Assembly (NCBI RefSeq): GCF_010093535.1
Contig: NW_022985185.1
Span: forward strand, 148,783-212,782
DNA: 64,000 bases
Source of the DNA: Lindgomyces ingoldianus
Taxonomy: Eukaryota; Ascomycota; Dothideomycetes; Pleosporales; Lindgomycetaceae
Direction of reading: 5' to 3'
Shown: piece by piece, positions 35,702-45,110 of the stretch
How positions within the stretch are numbered: the first letter of the stretch is position 1
Layout of the letters: each line of letters begins with the position of its first letter
Translations under genes and position numbers: made by a program
Notes under the pieces: model-generated
What the model saw: the letters and a program-made list of their open reading frames with translations, nothing else
Databases searched by the model: none
What the model was told of the DNA's origin: nothing

Positions 35702-37805
35702 ATGGCGTCTGTGTCGTCGCTGGACCAGGACATGAGGAAATTGCGCATGTCGCGGTATACTCCACAGGCAGCGAATGAAGCGCGGAGCTGGATAGAGGAC
35801 ATGCTGGGAGAGCGGTTGCCGCCCGGTGATCTGCTCGATGCTTTGAAAGATGGGACCGTGTTATGCAGGTATGTACTGCGCTGTATTTACACTGCTCTTA
35901 CACTGCTCTTTCACCCTCGCCTCCAGGTTACTGACTTGCTGCTACAGACTCATAAATCTTGCTGTACCGAACCCAGGCGTCAAGTTTAAGAAGTCGCCTA
36001 TGCCTTTTATTCAAATGGAAAACATCTCGCACTTCCTCCGCGCCTGCGAAGCGCCGCCGCTGAACATGCCTTCGCACGACCGATTTCTCACCGTCGACCT
36101 GTACGAATCTAAAGATCCCGCGCAGGTCCTCCAGTGCCTGAGCGCTTTTAGTCGAGTCGCCAACTCCGTTAACCCTTCCCAATTCCCTCGGACAATCGGA
36201 CCCAAGCGAGGCGGGAACCCAATGAGCCCAACCACCACAGGAGCAGGGGCCTATTCAAATGGCGGCGCCCTCACATCTCCTGGTTTCGGGCGCAACAGGG
36301 GTCCCAGCACGAACAGTAACACTAGCGGCTCAACTACTTTCAATCCCCTTTCACGACCCCCTGCCGAGAGGGCGCTCAGTCCTGCGCTCACTGGAGGGTC
36401 AAACTCTTCGAGGACTTCTAATGGTATTCCCAAGTCGCCTCCGGGTGGCGTAAGTAGTTGGAGTAACAAGGCTGACCAAGGCGTCACAGCGCCCGCATGG
36501 AACATTCATCAGTATGGATACATGGGCGGCGCTAGCCAAGGCAACCAAGGCATTTCATTCGGCGGTCGACGACAGATTACCAGTGCGGGTCCTCACGTGC
36601 CTAATCTGGCTGAGAAGGAGAGAAAGCGGAGGGAAAGGGAGGCCGAGGAAGAGCGTCTGCGTGTGCTTGCAGAAGAGGCTGAGCATAAACGTCGCATCGA
36701 TCGAGAGGCTGAGGAAGAACGGGCACGTCTTGAGGAAGAACGAAGATGGGAGGAGGAGAGCCGCAAGCAGCGTGAAGCAGAGCAACGGCGATTAGAGAAG
36801 CAGAAGCGAGAATGGGAAGAGCAGGAGAGGCAATGGAAGCTGGAGGAGGAGCAGAGGCAGAGGGAAGAGAGAGAGGCTCAAGAGAGAATCGATAAGGAGA
36901 CTCGCCGGAAGCGGGCCGGAAGCGACGCCAGGCTGAGAGGGCAAATGCTCAGTCAATACCAAGCTGAGCAACCTACCAAGCCGCGAAGCCGCCGGAACAG
37001 CCAGGTTGACCCCGAATATAATGCTGAGCGTGAGCGGGTTCGGGAATTGGAGCGCCAGCTCGAAGAGGCCAAAGAGCGTGAGCGGCAGTACCAGCTTGAG
37101 CGCGAAGACCGACTTCGGGACGATGAGCGTCGCAAAATGCGCTCGAGGTCAAAGAGTCGTACCCGAGACCGCTCTCGAAGCCGTCCTCGACCTCCACCCC
37201 GCTCTCCTTCCCCACAGGACAGCTCGGCGTCCTGGGCTGGCGCCGATGAGCGCGAATATCTCCGTCAGCAATGGCACGATAGCAGGAAACAACCCGCACG
37301 CCCTTTGCCGGAACCGACCGCCGTACAACCGCCATCTTTGCCCACGCGCCCGCTCCCTGAGCCCTCCGCACGACCCCTCCCAGATCCTGCGAACTATGCA
37401 AAGACCAACCGCACTGACCGCTTCCTTGCTTCAAACCCTGCACCGGTGGCCTCCAAACCAACAAGCTATATTCCACCAGAACTTACATCAACGTCAGAGC
37501 GTGCTGCGGAGGACGCTCGTCGCGCAGCATCACAAACCAAGACGAAGCAAGGCGGGTGGGCTGGAAAGTCTCTACTTGAGCGGGAAATGGAGCGTGAACG
37601 AGACCGTCAACGTGAATGGGAGGAGGCGCAACGAGCTCTTCAGAGTGCACCGAAGGACCCGAATGCAGGAACGAGAGAGGGACAGAGCTGGGACGTCAAC
37701 CAGTATGGCTATATGGGTGGGGATAACCAGAACAAGGTGGGCACAGGGATTGGTTTTGGGGGCAAGAGACAGATTCTCGGGCCTAGACCTTTTGGACCGA
37801 GATGA
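35702..37805 (+). CDS. Calponin/transgelin-type actin-binding protein with central coiled coil
   Basis: Exons 35702-35868 and 35948-37805 (intron gtatgt...tacag) code for 674 residues. A single calponin-homology domain covers about residues 15-145 (ARSWIEDMLGERLPPGDLLD, LKDGTVLCRLINL, KSPMPFIQMENISHFL). After a Ser/Pro-rich linker comes a calponin-type repeat (QYGYMGGASQ, FGGRRQI), then about 200 residues of Glu/Arg-rich heptad-like sequence predicted to coil. An Arg/Ser stretch follows, and finally a second repeat at the very C-terminus (QYGYMGGDNQ, FGGKRQI). Yeast Scp1 is about 200 residues with one repeat, so this is a greatly extended relative. The likely role is bundling or stabilising actin filaments in the cytoplasm. 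The frame contains no other breaks. Confidence 0.88.
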
Positions 37806-38283
37806 TTATCTTCATGAGCGCAATGAGATATTTGGGGCTCGGAATGATTGAGTAAAAGCGATGATCAAATAAGCGTTCCGAGCACTATTTTTGGTTGAGC
37901 ATTTTTGGAGTTCTGGAGCTCATTTGGACAGGTGGTTTTATAGATACCGCTTGAAGATGCCGTTGAGTCTCTCTTTTGAGACGTGAGGGTTCTCGCTGCA
38001 GATAGTTATTCTGCTTATTATAGACACTTCTATGAGCTTAACGAAGCTTTACTAGTGATAGAGTCAGACCAATATGTGATTCCCATCTCAAATGGTTAGC
38101 ATACTTCCAACTGGCCGACAGGTTGCCAAGACGGCTGACACATGGCTACGGAGAAAGAAAACTCCGATGCCGTTGCCTTGTCTAAAAGTCCACCGCGCGG
38201 CATCTACTCCAACCAATTCTACAGACTAACTATTGGCCACAACAAACCTCCTGCAAAGTTGAAGAGAAAGTCTTATAATCATA
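37806..38283. other. Intergenic
   Basis: 3' UTR of the calponin-type gene and the upstream region of the U1-C gene; a short frame from 38142 (MATEKENSDAVALSK) lies in this stretch but does not connect to U1-C. Confidence 0.45.
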
Positions 38284-39065
38284 ATGCCGAAATATAAGTT
38301 ATCCACCCCCATAATTGCTGTAACATACTGACTTTCCTTTACTCTTCTGTAGGTTCCTCGGATGAAGCTTCTCCAAGTCGCGCAACTAACAGCGATCAAG
38401 GCGATTACTGCGATGTTTATCTTACCCACGATTCGATGAGCGTTCGAAAGGCGCACAATAGTGGACGAAATCATCTGCGTAATGTCCAGCAATACTACGA
38501 GCGTGCGTCTATTCACATCCTCTTCAATTGACCCAGGCTAATATATTCTCCAGAGATCTCTAGCGAGCAGGCACAACAAGTCATCGATTCTATAACCGCA
38601 TCGTACGCCGCCGAAGGCCAACAGAATCCACTCAGCCAGCCCATACACCCGATGGGCGGCCCGGGACCAATGCCTTTCGGCGCGTTCCCTCCCCCGGGGA
38701 TGCCAGGCATGCCACCTCCGATGGGTATGCCTGGTATGCCTGGTATGCCACCACCCCAATTCATGCCTCCGGGAGGACGAGGCATGCCGCCATTTCCACC
38801 GCCTAATATGCCAGGAGGTCCAGGAGGCCCCGGTGGTATGCCACCAAACATGCCGCCAAGCATGCCCCCATTCCCACCACAAGGCATGCCAGGGGGACCG
38901 GGAGGTCCAGGAGGACCGGGTGGCATGCCGCCGTTCCCTTTCCAAGGGCCACCGCACGCTGGATCTCCCCCGGGTGGGTTGCCTTTCCCGCCACCACAAG
39001 GAATGCCGCGCCCAGGTGGTTTCCCGTATCCTGGATCTAGTGTCCCTGGTCCCGAACGATATTGA
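38284..39065 (+). CDS. yhc1: U1 small nuclear ribonucleoprotein C (U1-C)
   Basis: Component of U1 snRNP that stabilises 5' splice-site pairing in the nucleus. Exon 2 (38401-38502) and exon 3 (38554-39065) are clear: [20 protein letters not shown] with the C2H2 zinc-finger His residues, [17 protein letters not shown], and a Pro/Gly/Met-rich tail ([16 protein letters not shown]). The first exon begins MPKYK at 38284, as expected for the family, but the join fails. Exon 2 starts GC GAT TAC TGC and needs a single T before it to restore the first zinc Cys, whereas the only GT donor (38298) comes after ATATAA and shifts the frame. One extra G after position 38299 would give a perfect donor and MPKYKCDYC. 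An acceptor at 38391 keeps the frame but drops that Cys. An annotator should treat exon 1 as uncertain. Confidence 0.85.
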
Positions 39066-39326
39066 TATATTGATAATATGGCATGGTCTTAGGTACGCAG
39101 GCATTATTGGAGTTCAGGGATCGGGGCTAGGGAATACCACTGTATGTAGATGTTACCATGGGTCTATGCACTCGGCATTAAAGGCAAGCTAGCGCCACGT
39201 CCGCTGACACGTCCGCTGACATGTCCCTTGTAATGCCGCTTGCTGAGATTTAATAGGGAAATCGTACCACGCTATGGCCTTCTTGAATATGAAACCCCCG
39301 ATTGATATTGTGTATTTTTATGAGAG

Positions 39327-40262
39327 CTAGGCGGCAAGATGCTGTTTCGCATACATCTCGACACCCGTAAGAGGCATCCCGAGCTTGTAATTCACTGTGA
39401 TCTCTTTATCCCACCAAACACCTTCTCCAGCAAACACAACCCGATACTTCTTAATAAGATTCTCAGGATCTTTTGCGAGCTCTTCTTCGAGATGCTGAGT
39501 CGTCCACTCCTCCCGCCTCACATTCTTCCCCGTCACTCTCCCAACAATACCCGCCAGCTCTGCATAGCTCACAGTGTCCCCAGCTATGTAGAGAATACGA
39601 TCTTCGCTCTCAACATCCCCCGCCACAACTCTAGCCAGTGTCTTCCCAATGTCACTCACACTCGTCACTGTAACCTTATGCTCCCAACTCTTCAGCGCAC
39701 GTACCACGAACCCTGCTCCAGCTTTCTCTTCACCAACGACCCCCCAAAACGGCTCGAACAGAAAACTCATGAAGATTCCGGTGGATACAATCGTCCATGT
39801 AACATGCGACTGGGCTGCCTGCGACCGCAACAGTTTCCGCACTTGGAGCTGCTCGCCGAATAGTGGCATTAAACCCCCGCAATCACCGGTGACGTCGTAG
39901 TCCACACCCCACTGCCATGGGAAAAACCACAGTTTTCCTAGCCCGGCTTCTTTTCGAAGCAGTCCGGCTTGTAAGATTTCTTTGGCGAGTTTCGTGATGG
40001 TTCCGGCTGGTTGCCCGAATCCAGTGCATATGATTACGGTGGAGTAGTTTGCGAAAGTTTTCGCGAGGTCTTCAGAGGGTCCGGATATATCGAGAGATAG
40101 TAGGGAGGTATTTGGACCAGAGAGATGTGCGTATTTAGATGGTGTTCGGATGGCGATGGTGATGTGGGTGTTGGGGAGGGAAGAGAGGTGTGGGAGGAAT
40201 GCGGTGCCGAGTTCGCCGGCGCCAAGGAGTAGGAATTGATGATGGTGGATAGGAGATGACAT
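39327..40262 (-). CDS. NmrA/isoflavone reductase-like NAD(P)-binding protein
   Basis: Single exon of 311 residues from MSSPIHHHQ; an in-frame Met eight codons upstream (40286) is an alternative start. The Rossmann fold opens with FLLLGAGELGTAFLPHL, a GxGxxG-type dinucleotide loop, and ITIAIRTPSKY, where the basic residue after the second strand suggests NADPH. Later motifs VIICTGFGQP, WFFPWQWGVDYD and TIVSTGIFMSFLFEPFWG match atypical SDRs related to isoflavone reductase and NmrA. Such proteins are either reductases of phenolic metabolites or redox sensors; substrate unknown. The catalytic Lys of true isoflavone reductases is not obvious. It converges with U1-C over 261 bases and diverges from RACK1. 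Confidence 0.85.
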   Translation of the reverse strand: MSSPIHHHQFLLLGAGELGTAFLPHLSSLPNTHITIAIRTPSKYAHLSGPNTSLLSLDISGPSEDLAKTFANYSTVIICTGFGQPAGTITKLAKEILQAGLLRKEAGLGKLWFFPWQWGVDYDVTGDCGGLMPLFGEQLQVRKLLRSQAAQSHVTWTIVSTGIFMSFLFEPFWGVVGEEKAGAGFVVRALKSWEHKVTVTSVSDIGKTLARVVAGDVESEDRILYIAGDTVSYAELAGIVGRVTGKNVRREEWTTQHLEEELAKDPENLIKKYRVVFAGEGVWWDKEITVNYKLGMPLTGVEMYAKQHLAA

Positions 40263-40286
40263 CTTGAATCTTACTAACTGCTTCAA

Positions 40287-41020
40287 TTTCTCAATGGGTG
40301 TGGACTAGCGTCCTCCGATGCTATATACCACTGAGAGCACCTAGTAAGGTAGTGGGGAGTCTTGGCAGCCATCGGAGTTAGGCGGGGAACTGGAGTAATT
40401 ATTCAGCACGCGCCCTGCAGGTTCTAAATGAAGATTAAAGAGTAGATTAAAAGCATCCACTTGTAGTTTTATTTCAAGGGCTGGGGAGACTTGGAATTAG
40501 TGATTTGGGTGGTTCGTACGAGGGAAATTACAAACCCTAGTTGACGGAGTTGCCTGATAGAGAATCATAATGTTTTAATAACGCGAAGACGTGTTACACC
40601 TGTATTTTACTACCAAACGTGAAAGTTTATAGGGTATGATTCAGAACAGAACTCTGCATCATGTTGATGCTAATCATAACCCAGCAAGAAGTTTGGCTGA
40701 TTAAACCCACCATGCCAAAGGTCCGTAGAAGGTGGGAGTATGCAGAGAACATGATGTGAAACTCGTGTCCCCTAACACTCCAGAGTATGGTTCATAAGAA
40801 ACAGCTTCACTCTTTTCTCCCCTTGAGGAAGAAACACCGTGAAGGTGGAAGACGAAACGTCGAGCAACGCTTGGCAAGCTTTCGCTTCGTCTTCCTAAAG
40901 AAGATTAGCTTCACGCACCGAAAATGGTGCCGAAGTTCACACCTCGTCCAGCACTTCTGCTCACAGCTAATCCACGAGTGCCAAAGCCCCCGACACAGCT
41001 TTAGCCACTTTATTTCCATC
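40287..41020. promoter_or_regulatory. Divergent upstream region of the NmrA-like gene and RACK1
   Basis: Upstream DNA and presumed 5' UTRs of both genes. An open frame at 40787-41104 runs into the RACK1 start in frame, but conserved RACK1 sequence begins at the Met at 41021, and the gene's length of 316 residues is exactly the family's. I therefore treat the upstream part as untranslated leader. Confidence 0.45.
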
Positions 41021-42311
41021 ATGGCCGAGCAGTTGGTTCTCCGCGGCACCCTTGAGGGCCACACTGGTTGGGTCACCTCCCTGGCCACGTCCCTCGAGAA
41101 GTAGGTTCACCAAAAATTCGAAGTCGCATTGCGACGAGATGCTAAAGCGAGAATAGCCCGAACATGCTTCTATCTGGCAGCCGAGACAAGACCCTCATCA
41201 TCTGGAATTTGACCCGCGACGAGACCTCGTATGGCTACCCTAAGAGGAGTCTGCACGGCCACTCTCACATCGTCTCCGACTGCGTACGTTACATCCATGG
41301 CTGCGAGCAATTGGCTAGCTAGGAAGTCCGTGAGCCAGGCTGAGTTGACAATTGCGCTCTACAGGTCATTTCGTCCGACGGTGCCTATGCGCTCTCATCG
41401 TCCTGGGACAAGACGCTCCGTCTCTGGGAGCTCTCGACCGGCGTGACGACGAGGCGATTCGTCGGCCACACCAACGACGTCCTTTCCGTGTCCTTCTCTG
41501 CCGACAACCGCCAGATCGTCTCCGGTTCCCGTGACCGAACCATCAAGCTATGGAACACACTGGGAGACTGCAAGTTCACCATCACCGACAAGGGCCACAC
41601 CGAGTGGGTGTCGTGCGTGCGGTTCAGCCCCAACCCGCAGAACCCGGTTATCGTGTCTGCTGGCTGGGACAAGCTGGTCAAGGTGGGCCGTTTTCCTTTC
41701 CGTTGGTTGAGGACTGCAGGTGAAGCTTGCGGGATGCATATGATGCAATGCATTTTTAAGTATTTGCTACTTCAGAGCCCTCGGGCCATGAGACAAACTA
41801 TCACCTTTTGCCCTGATTCGACATCCCCACTCACCGCTCTCCAACGGCTGTCTAGCGAATTCAATAGCTAACGAGAGAGCTCTAGGTCTGGGAACTCGCC
41901 TCGTGCCGCATCCAAACCGACCACATCGGCCACACCGGCTACATCAACACCGTCACCATCTCCCCTGACGGCTCTCTCTGCGCGTCCGGTGGCAAGGACG
42001 GAACCACGATGCTCTGGGACTTGAACGAGTCGAAGCACCTCTACTCCCTCACCGCCGGCGACGAGATCCATGCTCTCGTCTTCTCCCCCAACCGCTACTG
42101 GCTGTGCGCCGCCACCGCATCCAGCATCATCATCTTCGACCTCGAGAAGAAGAGCAAGGTCGACGAGCTCAAGCCCGAGTACATGGAGGTTGGCAAAAAG
42201 AGCAGGGAGCCTGAGTGCGTGAGCTTGGCTTGGAGCGCTGATGGCCAGACACTGTTTGCAGGTTACACTGACAACCGCATTCGCTGCTGGGGTGTTATGG
42301 CAAGGGCATAA
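41021..42311 (+). CDS. cpc2: RACK1/Cpc2 (ribosome-associated G-beta-like WD40 protein)
   Basis: Seven-bladed WD40 protein of the 40S ribosomal subunit, also a signalling scaffold; cpc-2 in Neurospora. Exons 41021-41100, 41157-41283, 41365-41682 and 41886-42311 give 316 residues, the standard RACK1 length. Blades read clearly: [105 protein letters not shown] and DNRIRCWGV. All joins are canonical GT-AG. The last intron (41683-41885, 203 bases) is clearly longer than the other two and carries a box C/D snoRNA. The gene converges with the dienoyl-CoA isomerase. Confidence 0.97.
41731..41827 (+). ncRNA. Box C/D snoRNA of the U24 (snR24) family, inside the RACK1 intron
   Basis: Within the last RACK1 intron: box C-like atgatgc at 41740-41746, then tatttgctacttcaga at 41761-41776, which matches the U24/snR24 guide region next to its D' box. 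A small GC hairpin (gagccctcgggcc) and C'-like atgagac at 41788-41794 follow, then box D ctga at 41813-41816. The ends gggatg (41731-41736) and catccc (41822-41827) can pair as the terminal stem. Yeast snR24 is also encoded in the intron of the RACK1 orthologue ASC1, so the host location supports the call. It should guide 2'-O-methylation of large-subunit rRNA. Box C departs from consensus at its last base. Confidence 0.82.
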
Positions 42312-42703
42312 GTAGCCGAGAGGGTAGGAAGGGGGTTTGGGGTTTAGAAGGGAGTTGGTATGGACGAACTTGAAAGTCATGATTCCAAGAAAGTGTTTCT
42401 CTGTAGCATGCCCCAGGAGTGGACACAATGCGGACGGACGGGGTGGGTTTAGGGATGGATATATTTCCTTTCCGAATTAGCACTTCAGGCGCTCAGAGGC
42501 AATGAAAAATTCATTCAATCAATTATTCCTTCATGTGCTACAGCTTGATAACTAACACAACCAAGACAACCAACTTCTCAAATCAAATCAAATCGAGGTT
42601 CACTTCAGGTTGTCCAAGCCTGAATTATACATACTACTATCATCTTATCTTGTCCTACCATACCCTGCCCTGCTTGACCCTACCCTACTTTGCCCTACCT
42701 TGC
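42312..42703. other. Convergent intergenic region
   Basis: Presumed 3' UTRs of RACK1 and the dienoyl-CoA isomerase. Contains a degenerate run of ccctacc/ttgccct-type pyrimidine repeats at about 42655-42712; nothing else seen. Confidence 0.5.
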
Positions 42704-44224
42704 CTACAACTTACTAAAATTCGGCATCTTCCTCTGCAACCCACTCAACATAGCATCCTTCACATCCCTCGTCTGCACCATAGCCGCATTCCAAACAGCC
42801 GTATACCTCAACCCATCCTCCACCGTTCTATCCCGCGAATAATTCAATATCTCCTTCGTCCCCATGGTCGCTACTGGACTTTTTTTTGCTATCTCCCCCG
42901 CTAGTTTCAATCCCTCCTGCACTGCTTCTGTTTTGTCGGCATATACACCGCTAACGAGGCCGACTCGTAGGGCTTCGTCTGAGGAAAAGATTCGCGCGGT
43001 TAGGCAGACGTCTTTAGCCCAGGAGAGGGAGGACACGGAGTGCGGGAGGCGGGAGAGCGTGCCGATGTCTGCAGCAAGCCCGATGTCAACTTCTTTTACA
43101 GAAAACGCTGTGTTGGTGGTGGAGAGCCGGATGTCGCAGGCAAGAGAGAGGTCCAGCGCTAGGCCGTAGGATATATTGTGTAAGACTACGATTGTTGCTG
43201 TTGGGCGTTAGGATGCGTTGAGAAGGTTGTTGAGATGGGGTTAGGGATGAGGGGGATTTCGTGGGGGAGCAGCGATGTGAGGGGGAGGGGGCATACGTTT
43301 CTCGCATTTCTCAACATCGGTAATGCAGTTTTGGAATTCGAGAATGTGGCGGCGGATGGCGTTTGCGGTTCGAGCGGGATCTTGGGAGTCGCGGGATAGT
43401 ATGCCTTCGGATGCTGCCTGTGTTTTTGGAATGCTTAGTGCATGGGCGGGTAGTGTGGGATTTGGGGGGCTTAGTTTGGCTGGACAGATGCCTATTGGGA
43501 AATCCTTCACAAGGAGAACACAGCATGCTTGAGAAGGTACTGGGAATAACAAGAGCGCTAAGAACAAAGGCCACATTACCTTAACGTCTAGTCCTGCCGT
43601 AAACGCTCTCTCTCCAGCTCCGGTCAAGACAACAGCTCGCACGTTAGGGTCGTGTGAGAGGCGGCGGAAAATTGCGGATAGATTGAGCCACATTCTAAGA
43701 GATGGGGATGGTTAGCGGGGTTCATGCTAGGTGTGTTGATATCTACTTGGGAGTGGGAAGGAAGGTAGGGTAAGAGCGTTACTCTATCATACAGTGTGGA
43801 CTAAGGATGGGGAGATCTACGAGGATGCGGGATAGCTACGTGTGAATATGCTGTAAATAAAAGTTTTTAGACAGAGAGAGTGTGGGGAAGAAGTTATGTT
43901 TCATGGACCCCACTATCCACCGACGAGAATAGCAAACCAGCCAGACTATCGAAGTCACTCATAGGAACGAAACAGTGGGTAATAGGAATCCCAGACAACT
44001 CATTCTCAAGGTCCCCAAATCCTAAACGAACCAAGTCATAGTCCTCCCAGACATACCTCATTTAAACCAGAATAGTAAAAATAGATTGCAACAGAAAGAT
44101 AGCAAAAACGTACTCACTTTTCAACAAAAGCATTCAACTTCTCCGGCCGGTTGATCTCTACATGTGCAACATATTCCGCCGGAAACGTGACGTTGAAGTA
44201 CTCATATTCGTACTTTTCTGCCAT
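42704..44224 (-). CDS. Peroxisomal delta(3,5)-delta(2,4)-dienoyl-CoA isomerase (enoyl-CoA hydratase superfamily)
   Basis: Auxiliary enzyme for beta-oxidation of unsaturated fatty acids. Exons 44224-44118, 43694-43580, 43417-43297 and 43197-42704 code for 278 residues. Crotonase-fold marks: VAHVEINRPEKLNAFVEK, VRAVVLTGAGERAFTAGLDV (oxyanion loop), ISYGLALDLSLACDIRLS, and the acidic residues in FSVKEVDIGLAADIGTLSRL expected of dienoyl-CoA isomerases rather than hydratases. The protein ends NFSKL, a canonical type-1 peroxisomal targeting signal. Intron 1 is unusually long (423 bases) and contains a 55-codon frame, listed separately. Intron 2 (162 bases) is a multiple of three without stops, so its retention would keep the frame. 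Confidence 0.9.
43894..44061 (-). other. 55-codon open frame inside intron 1 of the dienoyl-CoA isomerase gene
   Basis: On the same strand as the host gene: starts MRYVWEDYDLVRLGFGDLEN and ends SVDSGVHET before a TAA. It looks like genuine protein sequence. An acceptor just before it (aatgag at about 44054) would join it in frame to exon 1, giving an alternative short product. It has no recognised domain, and the conserved enzyme is complete without it. Confidence 0.35.
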
Positions 44225-45110
44225 CTTTCTCTTTCTCTTTCCCCTTCTTCCTCTTTTCCGTTTCTCGATGTTTCGTTATAAGTCTCGTTGTCTGTCCCGT
44301 TCCCAAAGTCTAGCCCTGTACAATGTCGCAGCAGGCCCTGGCTTCCAGGCTCTCAGCAGCCGTCACACTCGGTAGTTCACGGAATATATCGAAATAGAGC
44401 GGTAAGCTCAGGAAAAGAGAAAGGAATATGAAGATGTCGTTGTTGAAGTCGTCGGCATTGTCCATCTAGCATCTGACATCCACTGACGAGTCGTCGGCCC
44501 GGCATTATTGAGCCTCGGTATCTTCCAAAGCATGCTAGCGCATTGCCTATTCAGGTGCTCCACATTGGAGGAAAGTTTACGCGAGCCAAAATGCTGGGAT
44601 GTTAATTGTGTTACGCACATGATTGCAATGTCTCGTAGGACACGAATCCTTCATATAGACCGTATTTGCACTGCACGGCAGAAGGTGAATTTTGTGGTAC
44701 ATTTTGGGTTTCGGTTTGTGTCAACTGACTACTTCTTGATTCAGAGGAAAGCAAAGAAGGGGTAGGATAGAGTGCCAATATATCAACATCATCCAAATGC
44801 CCAGTAGATTTTTATACCATACGACTCCGGCTCAGATCTACAAAAGACACCTGAGAAGATGCATGAGTTTCGGAACTCCTATAAATGATGCGACTGCTCC
44901 GTTCAGGCAGGATAAAAATCCAGTCACCCAACGCCCACCAGATCCGGCCTCGAAAGTCAAGCCAATCTAGAACTTCTGCGCTGGGAATGACGGAAATAGA
45001 AATAGAAAAGGCCGTAGACATATCAGAATCGGCGAGCACCAAAGGGTAGTATCGGCGCTGTGCATGGGTACTCCAAATCCCTCAGGAGATCAACGCGAGT
45101 CATATCGCAT
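44225..45110. other. Region between the isomerase and the fusion gene, with one protein-like fragment
   Basis: Mostly noncoding. On the minus strand a frame open from 45081 to 44812 has convincing protein character (RRYYPLVLADSD, then EVLDWLDFRGRIWWALGDWI) but no ATG at its head. It may be an exon of a small gene or a remnant. I do not recognise the family. Confidence 0.35.

Noticed and set aside
43418..43579. Reading intron 2 of the dienoyl-CoA isomerase as coding (in frame, no stop)
   Set aside because: It would insert 54 residues into the middle of the crotonase fold, and both borders are good GT-AG sites.
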